From Opisthorchis felineus (taxonomy: Eukaryota > Platyhelminthes > Trematoda > Opisthorchiida > Opisthorchiidae), in assembly GCA_004794785.1 (NCBI GenBank), contig SJOL01000844.1:1-64000 (forward strand): 64,000 nucleotides of DNA, given 5' to 3'. Every line of letters starts with the position of its first letter. The first letter of the stretch is position 1. The notes under the pieces are model-generated. The model was not told where the DNA came from, did no database searches, and was given only the letters and a program-made list of their open reading frames with translations. Both the position numbers and the translations under genes were made by a program. Shown here in pieces: positions 1-12,900 of this stretch.

Positions 1-95
1 TACCTCGTCACCTTCATTGATCCCAATTGAAGCACACAACTGCACAACGCAAATACGAATGTTTACTGGGATACAGTCCAGTAAAGAGTTTTCAG

Positions 96-355
96 CCTTG
101 AGGCTGAGTGCAACTCCCAAGCCGTCAATACCACGAGCCATTGCATCAGGATCATCAGATACCCAAAGAGTGAAGTGTTGAACATTTGGGCTCGTCCTAA
201 GCGGCTTGAGCTGCACGACCGAAGTGGAGTCCTGTATGCCTATTTTGGAGACACAATATATATCGACAGAGAGGGAAAGGAATGCTTCAGTAAGAGATTC
301 CTGTTGCCTAATTTGACGGACATTTCAGGCTGCGACGTGGATCAAATCCTTTGGG
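96..355 (+). CDS. possible upstream exon (unidentified protein segment)
   Basis: One frame is open from 85 to 357 and reads like protein: Arg/Tyr/Ile/Glu-rich, with the stretches RYPKSEVLNIWARPKRLEL and YIDREGKECFSKRFLLP. A 3' splice site (ttttcag) ends at 95. Two donors are possible: gttagt at 356 and gtaagt at 360. The first leaves one base that joins in frame to the exon at 764; the second would create a stop. A second frame is also open from 2 to 174, so the left part may be read differently. No domain is recognised. It could be an early exon of the zinc-finger gene or the end of another gene. Confidence 0.35.
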
Positions 356-763
356 GTTAGTAAGTTTTTATTTTGGTTTATTTTTGTGGGCAGTGGTTTA
401 GGTACGGAACCCCACGTTCCACCTCATGCTTTGCTTTATCTTTTAGCCCGCCTGTAACACGGCAGCTTGGCTCTCGTTTCCGTAGTACTTTCTTTCCCTC
501 GTCTGCTATATATCACACATGTTTGATGCGTCAATCGAAAGTACACTCTTGGTGAGGGAACATGACAGTGTGCCTGATTATCTTCGTCGTTCGTTTCTTG
601 AACTTGTTCCCGGCATTCGTAAACAAAGGGCTGTTGTGCATATCAAGTTAAAATGCTGACCTTAATGAATGAGTTACCAGACAGCATATTCTTTAGACTT
701 ATGAGGCTAGAGTTGTCTAATCTTTTATTCCGGTTTTATAACAGATTTTTGTCCTCTTTGTAG

Positions 764-2223
764 ACCGGCATTTTGTCCGTAATTCCGATATCAATGCATC
801 CTTTCCATGGACACAAATACGTGTGCTGTATCTAGCCGTACCCATGAACTCATCCGTACAACCACTTGGTACATTTGCTTGTTTTGATCGAGCTCCTTCA
901 ACATCTACGCTGTGCAGACCACCAAATGTTCTCACTGATTCTGCACCGCATCCTGTCATTGGTACCAACACCATCATTCCAGCATCGTTTCACCAAATCA
1001 CCCCAGTGGGTATGGATCTGCAGCCACAGAAGTCGTTCCTACACGTTCAAACGAGTCCTGAAGCAATTTACGACGAAGATACATGCCTCAGTAATCTTTC
1101 CGAGGAAGCATTCACATTGTCTGAACCGTCACTTTCAGTTGGAGTTGGGTTCTATGGGGACCCATCAGGCCCCCCTCCAATGGCCATGGGATATAAAGAG
1201 AATGAGACTACGAATCAGTCATTTTTTCCCGGTACGACAGGAACTGCATTGACTCATACCCCTCGGTCGTTCCGCCCAGTTTCAGGGTCGGAGCGCGATT
1301 TCTTATTCGCAGATTTAGAGTCGAACCTCAATCAAATGGCTTACCGGTACGAACAGTTACCAGTGTCCGAATCCGATATCACCAGTCTACCGGTGCCAAA
1401 TACCATTTCGTCCGCGATCCGTAAAAATTCACCTGATGTGTTTTTGTGGCCTGATGTGCATCCCGCCACTAGAGAGCCTAACCTATTGGCTACACCTTCT
1501 GACCAATATACACAATGCGAACAGACCGCAGTCATCACCGAAACGGTTCCTACTACGTATATTCAAGAGGGTCACTCGTATTTTTCGGGTCGTAGCGGGT
1601 TTACGGATTCGTCTACCTACTGTGTGCAACACGAATCTGGTAAGGAGATACTTAATCAGAACCCAATTTTTGACTTCGCTGTGACCAACTTTACTGAGCC
1701 ACCTGCCGTTTGTGACACTGCTATCAGATTTCCTCAGGAAACAACCTTTGTCCCACTTCAACCAAGTTTTGATGACTTCCAGTCACAAGGGAACAAAAAA
1801 GCTTTGCCCTACCGCATGGTATCCACAATGATAGATCAACATGCACTCAATACGGTGCAAGCTGACCTTCAGCAAAAGAACCTGCCTAATACGGTGCTGT
1901 CTCATGAAATGTACCCAAGTAGCTCCTGGAATCCTGAAGAAGCAGACCCTCATTGTACTGTTCTACTTAAAGAGAACTACATACCTGCTGCTACTCCAAT
2001 GTACCACCAGGATACTACAGTGTCTAGTTATGCCCATTGGAATTCGCAGTGGGTAGGTCAGGATGCAGTTGCCTTTTCTACTGGCGCTCAGACTGACGAG
2101 TTCCCGATTCCTGAGCAGTCAGGTTACTGGCCAGCTTCGCAGCATTATTCCGAAGAGCAGTTTCCTCCAATGGAATTCTTCAGTCTCGAAGGGTGCTCTC
2201 ATAACACGATGGCTGAGTCTGCT
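764..2223 (+). CDS. zinc-finger gene, large 5' coding exon
   Basis: The frame is open across the whole exon. It follows an acceptor (ctctttgtag) and ends at a strong donor, gct|gtaagt, in phase 0. The first in-frame ATG is at 844, and the frame has a stop at 739. Translation may therefore start at 844, or the exon may be spliced from an upstream coding exon in phase 1. The protein is low in Lys and rich in Ser, Thr, Pro, Gln and Tyr, with no recognisable fold. Confidence 0.8.
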
Positions 2224-3863
2224 GTAAGTTACTTTAGATACTGGACTTTGAATTAACTTTACTAATGGTGTGTATTGGAATCCGCCGCAAATCAGTAGCC
2301 ACAGTTGCACGATAGTAATTCATACTTATGCTTAACTGCCATAGGGTGTGTATCATGGTTCTAAGGTTTGTTGCCAATTGTGGTGGCTTCTGTACCTGTC
2401 TACATCTCGTTTCTTGGCCCCATAACTTGTTGTGGGGAACAGGTAAACTGCCATTCAGAATATAGTTCTTCGTACGGGTCACTGCTCTGCTACTGTGTCC
2501 ATACATTTCAGCCCACTGCTAGCATGTATGGATCTGTTATCTTCCATGGGTTGACTTTTCGACTTTTTTTTACTGCTCTGTGAACTTTCTGTGGACGTGG
2601 AATATTTCTATTACTAGATGGGTTGCCTCAATTCCGACGAGGATATATCTTTGTGAGGGAGAACGAAATAGTTGCAGTGTAGCGTTGTGTACTGGTCTAA
2701 CTTATGCTTAGTCAAGTGAAAAGCCTGTCCGCGAACCTGTCCTCGGGAAATTGCAACACCAAGTCTTATTGGATGTGATGAGTACAGTCTTCTCAGGTGC
2801 ACTCCATAGGTTAGTCGCATAACTCTATACACTTTGTTCAGGATCTGTCGCCACCTATCTTGGTATCCATTCCACCATTTCTTTGGGGAGTTCCCACTGT
2901 TATCCAACCAGCTTGTGGGATGCGTGTGCTCACTTCAGTTTTCTGAAACTAGCTCTTATGATAGAATGATTTGACACCATCGTGTTTTGAAGTAAGGCTC
3001 TTCTTCGATCCAATCCTGTTTTCAGCAACTTACGCTGTCCCACACAGCAAGACGAAATTTGCTTCTGAAAGTGTTTTTTCTCTCCAGTTAATCGACTTTC
3101 CCAACCGTTCAGAGAACAAGACAGACAACCTTCGCCAGTTTTTGCCGGTTAGCAAAGAAAGTATCCAAAACATCATTAGAGATACGCAATGTTGGCGAGA
3201 ATCCCGGTCGGGAAACCGGCAGCGCCACGTTGCTCTAAAAATGACCATCCAACACCGGTAATCGAATACTTCAAGCTGTGCTGATGCTCATCGTCATTGA
3301 TGGCAAGGCCGGTGTTTGCACAAATATAGAATACCGTCGACCCGTATCGGCCATGCCTCACATCTGCTCGTGGAGGGGGGTTGTTCATATTTTTATTCCA
3401 TAAATAAACTTGCATGGATTTCTCCAGCCAGCTTTCGACTTTGACACGAAACTATATGAAAAACTCTGTGCTCGTTATCCACTTCTGAATGACATCATTC
3501 TAGCGACCAACCGGATGCACCGAACATTGTGTGATGCGAACCGGTTTACGAAAGGTACACGTTTATATGCAATATGCGCCAGTAGCTCCACTTGCGGAAA
3601 ACACCCATCAACCCTGACTGCTGTGCCTTGTTCGTGTGTTTCCTTGCGAGCGAATTTTCTGGTGCATAAGATTTCCAGTTCCCTATTAGCCAGTGATCCA
3701 CAGCAAACAAACTTTTCCACAGACGGTTAACATCAACATTTCCAGACTAGCGAACCCCTCTGTTGTGGAAACTAGTCCCAAACAATCGTGCAATCGTGCA
3801 TTGTACAATGACCTTTTTGGAAGGAGAAGCGTATCAGATATGCCACCGGTTTAATAATACTTG

Positions 3864-3904
<41 letters not shown>

Positions 3905-6900
3905 CATAATGGTAACAATAATAATGGTGACGATGGTGGGGTTGATGGTGATGACAATGGAGATAGTGGTGATAATGATTGTGACAGTTATGCTGGTGAT
4001 GTTGATCGTGATGATGGTAATCACGATAATCGTGAAAATGATGTTTTCAGTCAATTGGGTGGTGTTTGGAATCGATTGGGTACTCATCGTTTCAGAGCTT
4101 TTGTAGGCTGATTGTTATATCAGTGGGATAGACTGGAAAGACTAGTTATAGTTGGATGAATTTTTAGGGCACGGGTACGAAAAAAATTGGAGCAATACTT
4201 TTCGGATGAGGAGAAGTAAAGGTGTTTAGAGACATCAGGTCAGGATCATGAGTTCGCTTATGCGCCTTGCTGGATGAAGAGATCAGGTTCACGACATGTG
4301 ACGGCTGCAGTGCAACGGTATTTTGGGAGGTAGCTGGTCACTATTCATCCGTTACTTTCTCATAATGCAGATGTGGTTTTTGCCAGCTGACAGCAACTTC
4401 GAATTTCATACAAGCAAACCAGGGCATTTCAATTGTCTGTTTTTGCACTCTAGTCCAAAACAAGATACTTGAGTTTCCATGCTATGACGTTTTTGCCAAG
4501 AGTCTGTCAGCAACCGTCAGCTGCTTTCTGTGTCAGTTAAAGTGAATGAATATGGGAATATGGACGATATCTAGCAGCAGTGAATTCATTCGCACCCCGA
4601 AGCAGTGATTCTTCGTAGACGTTTCTTGTCACTCCAGTGGTTGGTTGCGTGAAAGTTAAGATGTCCTTATTTCGTTTCAACTGACTGACCAGTTCAAGCT
4701 GGTAACCGATGCAGCTGCGCAATACCGCCTACTCAGTTGGTTGTACTGTCAGGATAAGAAGCAGGCGGTGCATCAAGTAGAAGCTTTTCACTACAAATAC
4801 ACCACCTTCAATGCCTGGCACTGGCAAATACGTTCCACATATAATGTGTCACTAAACCATCTAATCCTCTTGATTGTCTCTTATCACTCTGTACTTTTCT
4901 TTGCTAACCGGGCCCATACGTCTGTGTATGATCTTCTTCTTCTAGATGCTGACTTAGAACTGGTATGATAGGAAAACTAGGCCTGTCTCCTTTCGAAACT
5001 TGTCACCACCGAGCGGTTTTCCTTAACCTACCTGCTGAGTTATCGAGTAAGCGGAAAGTCTCAGTGTAATACGAAGCTCAGCGACCCAGTTAGCGTTATA
5101 TGCGTTCTTGAATTTCATCTACCTGTCGTGATCAGATATGTACAGTTATGTCTCTCAACTGCAGAACTTTCGGTTCTTCATCACATCCTTGCTCACTAGT
5201 GCCGACCAACAATCCATTAACCACACCCAGGGAATTTAACAGAAGTACCTACTTTTGGACTACTGTTGCGGTCACAATTCACCAAAGTGATTGTTGTGCA
5301 TCACACAGGACACTGTCGTGTCTGTCAGTTGTTTTTGTCTGCTTAGCCAAACATTAAACCTGCTACGAGAGAAGAAATTCCCAGTCTGACCACACGAGCT
5401 TATCGGTTTCCTACTTCGGTCACAGTCTTGTGTGCGCCGGACTTACGGGTGCGTGTGTGTGCAGACCCACGTAGAGGCGTGTAGTACTGCATTAGGAGTG
5501 TCTGCTGGTAATCGGATGTCGGTTCAATGCTATCAGACCGTAGTTTTGAAACATGACCTCCGTAGACAGAGCGCTTGAGTCTTCCTCAGGTCCTTGACAT
5601 TTTTATAATCATAGTTATTGTAGACTTGCGTGGGCAAATTCCTAAATTTTCAGCTCAGTCATATGCTACGCATGCCGAATTATTTTCTACCCTGATGAGT
5701 GCTGGACTCAATGTCTAGATAATAATCTAATAATAATCGTTCAGCTGTAACACCCTTTCGTTGCCTAGCTGCCATGCCACCCGAAGGAAGCACGAGAGCT
5801 GGGATACTGTCAAGTTGCCCAAGCCTAGACAGGAGAAGTCGAGATGCAGAGGTCGGGTTCGAACGATGGACCTTCCTTCAGTAAATCCGCGCTCTAACCA
5901 CTGAGCCATCTCACTCAATTTCTCCCGCAGAATGATTCGAATTGTGAGGAGGAAACATACAGCCCGGCATGAGGGTATGAAAAAAGTTACGGAGATTTCG
6001 AATGTTATTGAGGCGATCCTTCTTTCAAGACGCCGACGGCTCTACCCTTTATTGCTTCTCTGAGGATTTTGTAAGGTGCTAGCGTTCTTGTCTTTAGTTT
6101 TATCTTGGTTGTTTGAATGAGTATCGCCCAAGCTGCTCGTGATCGCCTGGCATTTGGTCCTTCCCTGTTTGCCTTTTTCCTTCTTCCAGTTTAAAGCTCT
6201 TCTCCACAATTGAAATTTACATTACTCTTGTTTGACCAGTCCTCCTCCTGTCCTGGCGCAACTATTCCGATGGTTCCACACCGAAGGAGGGCAGCAGTGG
6301 ACTCGAGTTCCCCTCTTACTAGAGTTCATCGGCAGTGCATATCGTTGGCTGTGCCGCAGTTTGAGCACCGGATATCTGACATGTTAGGCGAACGTATTAC
6401 CACTACTCGACCAGCACGTGTTCACGCTTGGCCGATAGGATTGGTTTTCCCGACACCTCAAACGGTGACCCAATAGCTATCCTGGTTGTGTCGATCGACT
6501 GACCCGACGGTCAAGAATTCCCCGTCGGGTGGCGCCACGGGAGCCTGAAAACTGCTGGACGGTCCTCCACAAACATGTTTTTATGGCAGTGAAGCTTCAG
6601 TGTCTGCGCCGGTTTTCCTATTCCTGGTGACCACGGTGACGATAATCTAAAGCGCCATTATTTCCCGTGGACTTTTTCCTTGTGGATTCACGAATCACTC
6701 AGCCTAGTGCCATTTTATGCCACTTTTAAACTTTTTGTGTGACTAGCTGCCGCTTCTTCCCGCTTAACTTGCGGAACCAGATGCAAATTTATTTCGCAAC
6801 GGGATCATGGTGGTTACGAATATGCTGCTCCTTACACTGGCGGGTTGAAGCCAGCGGAGGTTTGAGAACTGCCTGTCGATACATATGCTGAAATTTAACC

Positions 6901-9900
6901 CTGATATACATAAAGCCTCACTTAATTCGAACACACATTAGCGTTCTATCCCTTTTTACTGCCCATATTTTCGATTTTTACCTCCATGGTGCACCTTAAT
7001 TTACCTTACTGTGAAAAAGAACGATTCATGTTGTGTTTTTACCCCTGTTTCTGGTGCACATACCTTTTGTATCCTACGCGTGCGTTATTCTTTATTTCGA
7101 AATTTTAGGGACGAGACCTTTACCCTAATTTCCGCTCCTCTCATAACGAGCCCATCCAAAACGCTGTGGAGCAGATGGGTGCTACACAACCAGATGCCGT
7201 TGCTGGTTCACTCCGGGCCTTCACATCATATCCAGCAACCCATGTGTCTGCCAGCTCGGAAGAAGTTGCAAACGCTTTATCGTGTCGACATTGTGGTCGC
7301 GCTTTCAGTCGACCCAGTCACCTGGAAGTGCACCTGCGTATCCACACAAACGAGTACCCACATGATTGTGTTTTATGCGATCGGCGCTTCATCCAGGCCT
7401 CCAATCTTCGTCGACACTTATCATCACACAAAACATGGCCACCTTTACAATCTGCCACTCGAAAATATCACGGCATTCAACCCGTCCCACACTCTCAGGT
7501 ACCTTTTCGCCCTAACTGACTTCAAGGTGACAAAAGCAGGAGTTTCAGTCTCTATCTGATTTATCCATCTGGCATATCTGTACTCCCGGTTCGTAGTTCA
7601 GAGCTAATTATACTTAAGAAGTTACTGTTTATCGTATACCACTTAGCTGACCGTTTTTAGTTCATAGAGGCTGCTTGGGTTGAAACATTCCGTAGTCAAG
7701 CTGTCTTCGAAAGTTAGCAGGAGTAGTGCTTGCCAACTCAAACGACCGAATGACAAATTCACATTCCTATGGAGTTTTGGGCATGGAAGTGCCCGCTGAA
7801 CACCCGATGACCCTCACACTATTTGTGTCTTAGCAGTCACAATCACCTGTGTAATTATCATGGATCTCTAGAGAGACACTTGGTTCGCCGTCATCCGTAG
7901 CTTGAATTTGTCCTCGAACAAAACACTGACCAGTGTCTTAGACGCTACTTCTGTGAAGTTTCCGTGTAATCCACCTCAGTGGCGTATGAAAATCAATGAA
8001 TACAGTGTTTTTTGTGACACCGTCACTTTTTCTTATGGATGTGTAGGTCCTCTGTAACCAGTCGCTTTCGTACTTGGCAGTATTCAGCTACTAATAAGTG
8101 AATCGTAAGGGGTGATCATGAGAGTAGTCAAAGGGCATGTGAAAAAAAATTTAGCGGACTGAAGTCACTCCACTACCAGTAGTGTGATGTTGTAGGCGTA
8201 GGCGTCACCCATTAGTGTCCACCTGAGTTATGGAAGAAGCTATAAGGAGTTGTGATACGTTTTTCGCTTTTCTCTATGTCGTTAACATACACGATACTGT
8301 TTGGATGTGTATTTCCGGTTGTCTCCGCAGATGGTTGGTTCCATCGCCATTCACAAGCGCATTTCCAGTGGAGCGAAATCTTGGTCATGCAGATTCTGTG
8401 GTCAACAACAGACAACTTACCGCTCACTTCGACGACACATGGTCAGGCACAAAGACAATCGAGTAAGTCGGGAAAGACGGACCATTAGTGGGCCATTGTG
8501 GTGTAAATCGTGAACATCCTCTAATAACTACGTAAAGAAGAAGAGAATTTAAGAAATTTTTGATGATAAGCCCAAGTCTACTTAAAGAACTAGAAAGGCC
8601 ACATATGGAAGACCGTAAGTCACAAGAGACTCACTGGTTCCACTCATTCTTTGCTGTCGAGAAGTGTGTATGCCGCCACAGTGCATAGTTGTGACCGTGC
8701 AGAGTGTCCGCAACAGTGGTTGTGTACCGGGTTCGATTCTCGTCTTCGACGTTTTTAATTTTCGCAATTTTTCTGCTCTGCTTTCTAGGTTTCATGTAGC
8801 TTAAATGTGTTGCATGGGATTGAGTCAACTCATTTACTGGGACTTAACACCGAAATGATTATGTTTTTGGTAGTGTGAGGAGATTAGGTAATTTTCAACT
8901 GAGATGTCGGCCTGTAAATAAAGTTTCACATTACTGAAAAACCGAGAAGCATTGTACAACTGTTTCACCCTTATTGGGAATCATCACCAGTGCGCATCTC
9001 GCGAAACTCCAGGGAGATGTACGAGTGGGGTCCCCGCGCTATCACTACGGTTACTGGGTTGCTTTCGAAGGGCAGACAGGTGTAATCCGGTTTCTCAACT
9101 GAATGGAGATGCCTTTGTTATTCGGCTTTCGGCGTGTCATCCGAGTGATATCCGTAAGATACTGTGTTTAAAGAAACACGGCTTTTAATGCTCTCCATTC
9201 CAGACCTTTTTCGATGCACTGTCCTATGGGTTGTACAATCGCTTTTTTGAGTCACTTTTACGAGGTTAGAGCGCGAATTTAGTGACCGGAAGGTCCGTGA
9301 TTCGAACCCGACCTTTGCATCTTGACTTATATCTAGGCTTGGGTAACCTGGCAGTATCCCAGCCATCGTGCTTCCTTCGGGTGGCATGGCAGCTAGGCAC
9401 CGAAAAGGTTTTACAGCTGAACGATTATCTTTACCATTTGCGTGGTGAACACTACACGAAGTAGGAACTTTTATTTTTGCCATTTTTTCTACTACGTTCC
9501 CATAAATAGTGTGTTGTAAGTTGCCTGAGGATGACACAGGCATTGTGATGACGTCTCCGGATATATATATAAATCCAAATACCACATCTTGCCAATGACT
9601 TCAAAGATACAGCTGGAGTGCCGCAAGTGAGATACAGTGGAATCGTGTTGTTAGCACAATACTGATCTCGCATTTATCGGCGTTGCTGGAACCAGCAAGA
9701 GGCACCTAAGCGTTGAGGGCACGATTAGGCCACGTGTCCCGAATAAGCTCACCCACTCGATAAGATGACAATTACCAACGTCACTGAGTCTTCGCCCAGG
9801 GTAGAGGTGATCCAGGGGCGGTCAGTCCGTGAGTTGGCAACTAAGCATGAAAGTCCTTACTAGTCAACTGAGTCACGGTGGTAACTGCCGTCTTCCCGGA

Positions 9901-12900
9901 TGTAGACTGCAGGACGAGACAAACCAACGGCTAGTGACCCTGACAGATATGACTGTCACGCAGCCGATGGCACTCCTGCATCAAAGGTATCTCCTTCACT
10001 GTGTAGCTGTTACTTCTTGCCATACTGAACTAACAGATCCATTTGTCCACAATGCACAGATTGAACCATCGCCCCCAACGCATGGCTCTCATTCCTTTAA
10101 CCTCTTCCTCGGTGAATGAAGTTGCAGCAGCTGGAACCACTGCATTTCGGTGCATGGTTTTTGACCTGAATGACTGACTGGCCGACCGACTACTGTTCAT
10201 GGTCTTCTTTCCTCTTCCATGCCCAATCATTACATAACCTTTCATTGTTTACTTCCACCCGGCGAATGAGTGGAAATTGCTAGTTGAGTATTACCCCGCC
10301 TGGTCATTTCTTAGCAGCTGTTATTTTCATGCGAAAACTTCATTTCGTTTTTTATCGAAATGAATTTCTATTATGCAGACCCTCACCGAACAATGTTCAC
10401 TTATTTGTTCCATTTGGTCGACATAGATGTCCTTCGCTTTGACCCGACTGATTTTTTGATGTGTTGGGTATCATGATAGACGGTAGATATCCGTACATTG
10501 GAAGTGTGTCGAAATGGTGCTACCTTGGCTGCGTTATGTGACTGTTGATCAGATTGCAGTTAATCAACGGTCAGTATTAGCCTAGTTATTCACCAGCACT
10601 TCGCATCACAGTACCTCTTGGGAAAAGCAATATTTACGAGTGGGTGCATCACGACGGGAAGGGAGAAACGGTTTTATTCCCGTGATACCTGCCAAGAACT
10701 GATACCGCACTTACTCGAATGTAGCAAAACAAAAGGCTGGGTAGTTGCAAACACCGGTCGCAAAAATTAATGTAAGACAAAACTCAATTCGTGAACGAAC
10801 CTGTCATCTGTGATTTTTTGCATCCCTCAAAGCCATTTCTTACAAAGGTCTAAACGGTGGTTTGGTCGAATGATGGTTGAATGACAGTGGTTATGCTGGT
10901 GTTACCAAAGCTGACCTTGTATGCTTTTGTTTTACTGCTATGTCGGTAACACCTAATCGGATACCGTCCCCGTAACGTATCATGGTTCATCAGTTTGGTG
11001 TGCTGTTCTTTGTACATGTGTTTGATAGACCGATTTGCCAACCGTATCCTTGTAATATCCCCGTCTCTGCAGGTTTATGCTTGTGTTTTTCACGAATGCT
11101 TGGCCACTTTCAATCTACCTCATGAACTGTTGAGTCACGTCATCGAAACACATCAGATCGCATTTGACCAAAGCACGGGGTGCCCCACATGTGGCCGGAC
11201 ATTTACAGGTGAGAGCTGTAGTTTTTGCTTTCTGTTCTAGGTTCTAACTTTCTTTGTGCCTTCTTTTTGCGTTATACTGGGGTTTCGACTAGCTTACTTA
11301 ACGTTGTAAATATTCTATTCTTGTTCCGCGAAACACGAAATAAATTGGGCTTACCGATGCCAGTTGCTCTTCAGGAGTCTCTTACTTTCTTTGATTTTGC
11401 CCCTTAGCAATTGTTTTCATTTAGAGAATAAGCTGGCTCTACTGATGTCCCTAATCGCAGCAGCGCAAGCTCGGTGATCTGAAATATCAAGCCCATACAT
11501 GGATCCAGTCGTTATTTCATCCACGTCTCCTGTGAACTTAATGGAGGCCTCACCTCCCAGCACCGGTTTTAACTGTGTCCTGTCAGGTTCTGGCTTGTCC
11601 GCTCCATGGACATCACAAATCGGAACATCGCGATGCTCTGCGCACTTGCCTCGGGGGCTCCACGGACGGTCTTTCCGGGACATACGAATTGGTAGCATTC
11701 CGTTGCTATGCTCAACTTACTTCTGTTGCAGAATTGTCTGCACTTCACTGGAGAGATTATCATTCCAAGAAACAATGAGTAACTTTTTCAGGTGTCATTG
11801 GTTGAAAACCTCCAACCTCCTACGAACCTAGTCTAGTAATTGCGGTGGAGCGGCGGGCAAATGTCAGACTGCTATATGTAGACCTTGGTAATCAGGCCGA
11901 TTTCTGACTGAGATACATTCTTCGGTTAAAGTAGGGCGATTCGTGGTTGATTGGAGTGGATGTCGAAGTTTTCGAAGGCTGGGTCATTGAATAGCGTTGT
12001 TAACAAGGTGCTTGAATCGACTCTCGCTTCACTAAGTGACCGAGAAATTAGGTCTATACATGAGAAGCGTTCGTCCTCGCCACTTTGCTTTTGGAGGGCG
12101 GCTTGGTTAAATGACTGCCGTAGGCTCCTGTAGTTGCTTTCAAACAGGTATGTATCACCAGCGTACTCACAGTTGCTCGAATGAACCATCGGGTGGCCCA
12201 CAGTAAACTAACTGTGCTGGAGCTAGTGCATGTCTTTACCAAACTTCTGTATGCCGTACGAACGGATACGACACTTGATCTTAACATTGCGTAACTGCCT
12301 CGAGTTGGTGAAATTGATTGAGACACCACTGAGTCAAAAGCACCACGAAAGTTAGTAAACCAGGCATTTATGGACTATTTCTTGGGTGCAAATATTTGAT
12401 TTTGAGAAATGTTATCCTAATAGAAAGCCAGAAGAGATCTTTGCAGCAGCGTTAATTAGAATTGCGTCATAGTAATTTTCTCCTCTAGTCTCTGTATAGG
12501 AATCATAGTTGAGAGTTGCCCGTACCCCAGAGACTTCATTTTCTCTCGTATTTTACAGTCTTCTTTCAAGTGAGCCGCCATTTGGCTATACATGTTTGTA
12601 ATCTTCCACTGCAGGACCATCCCCACCGGAAACTAAATTCGTTTCAACTTTGCAATAAGTCTTGCATCTCACGAGACGTTTGATAAAGGATGGTGTGATT
12701 GCGATTTCCTCTAGTGTAACCATACGGTTGAGAAGTTCGGTGAGGAGTTTTGCATATCTTATCAATTCGCGTTTGCCGGAGGAATCAGATCACTTGAACT
12801 ACTTTGTAATGACCGTCTTCCTGAATGCCTGTCAGCTGACCAAACTGGGTACTAGCTCCCATTGAGGTTCGATCTAGTAAGCGGTACACAATGCGGAAAC

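Larger units (their letters stand above)
2224..7108 (+). other. intron 2 of zinc-finger gene
   Basis: Intron of about 4.9 kb. It contains an AAT microsatellite with a GATGGT-rich tract, a minus-strand tRNA-derived SINE at 5723-5925 and one copy of a diverged repeat at 6230-6420. No coding sequence is supported in the rest. Confidence 0.7.
8463..11072 (+). other. intron 4 of zinc-finger gene
   Basis: This 2.6 kb intron holds a plus-strand SINE copy (9255-9435) and a plus-strand RTE-like C-terminal fragment (9700-10010). Nothing else is recognised. Confidence 0.7.

Noticed and set aside
3851..4111. Open frames of poly-Asn, poly-Ile and Met/Val-rich peptide
   Set aside because: Direct translation of the AAT and GATGGT microsatellite on both strands.
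5830..5918. tRNA gene on the minus strand
   Set aside because: A and B boxes are present but there is no paired acceptor stem, and the sequence continues into a repeat body shared with 9255-9435, so it is a SINE.
7828..7896. Finger-like peptide [16 protein letters not shown]
   Set aside because: Wrong Cys-to-His spacing, and both possible acceptors put it in a frame with a stop. It may be a decayed finger.
11591..11778. Cys/His-containing open frame with a good acceptor (cctgtcag), first taken as a zinc-finger exon
   Set aside because: It needs phase 0 while the preceding exon leaves phase 1, it runs into a stop at the only nearby donor, and skipping it gives a perfect finger with the exon at 13742.
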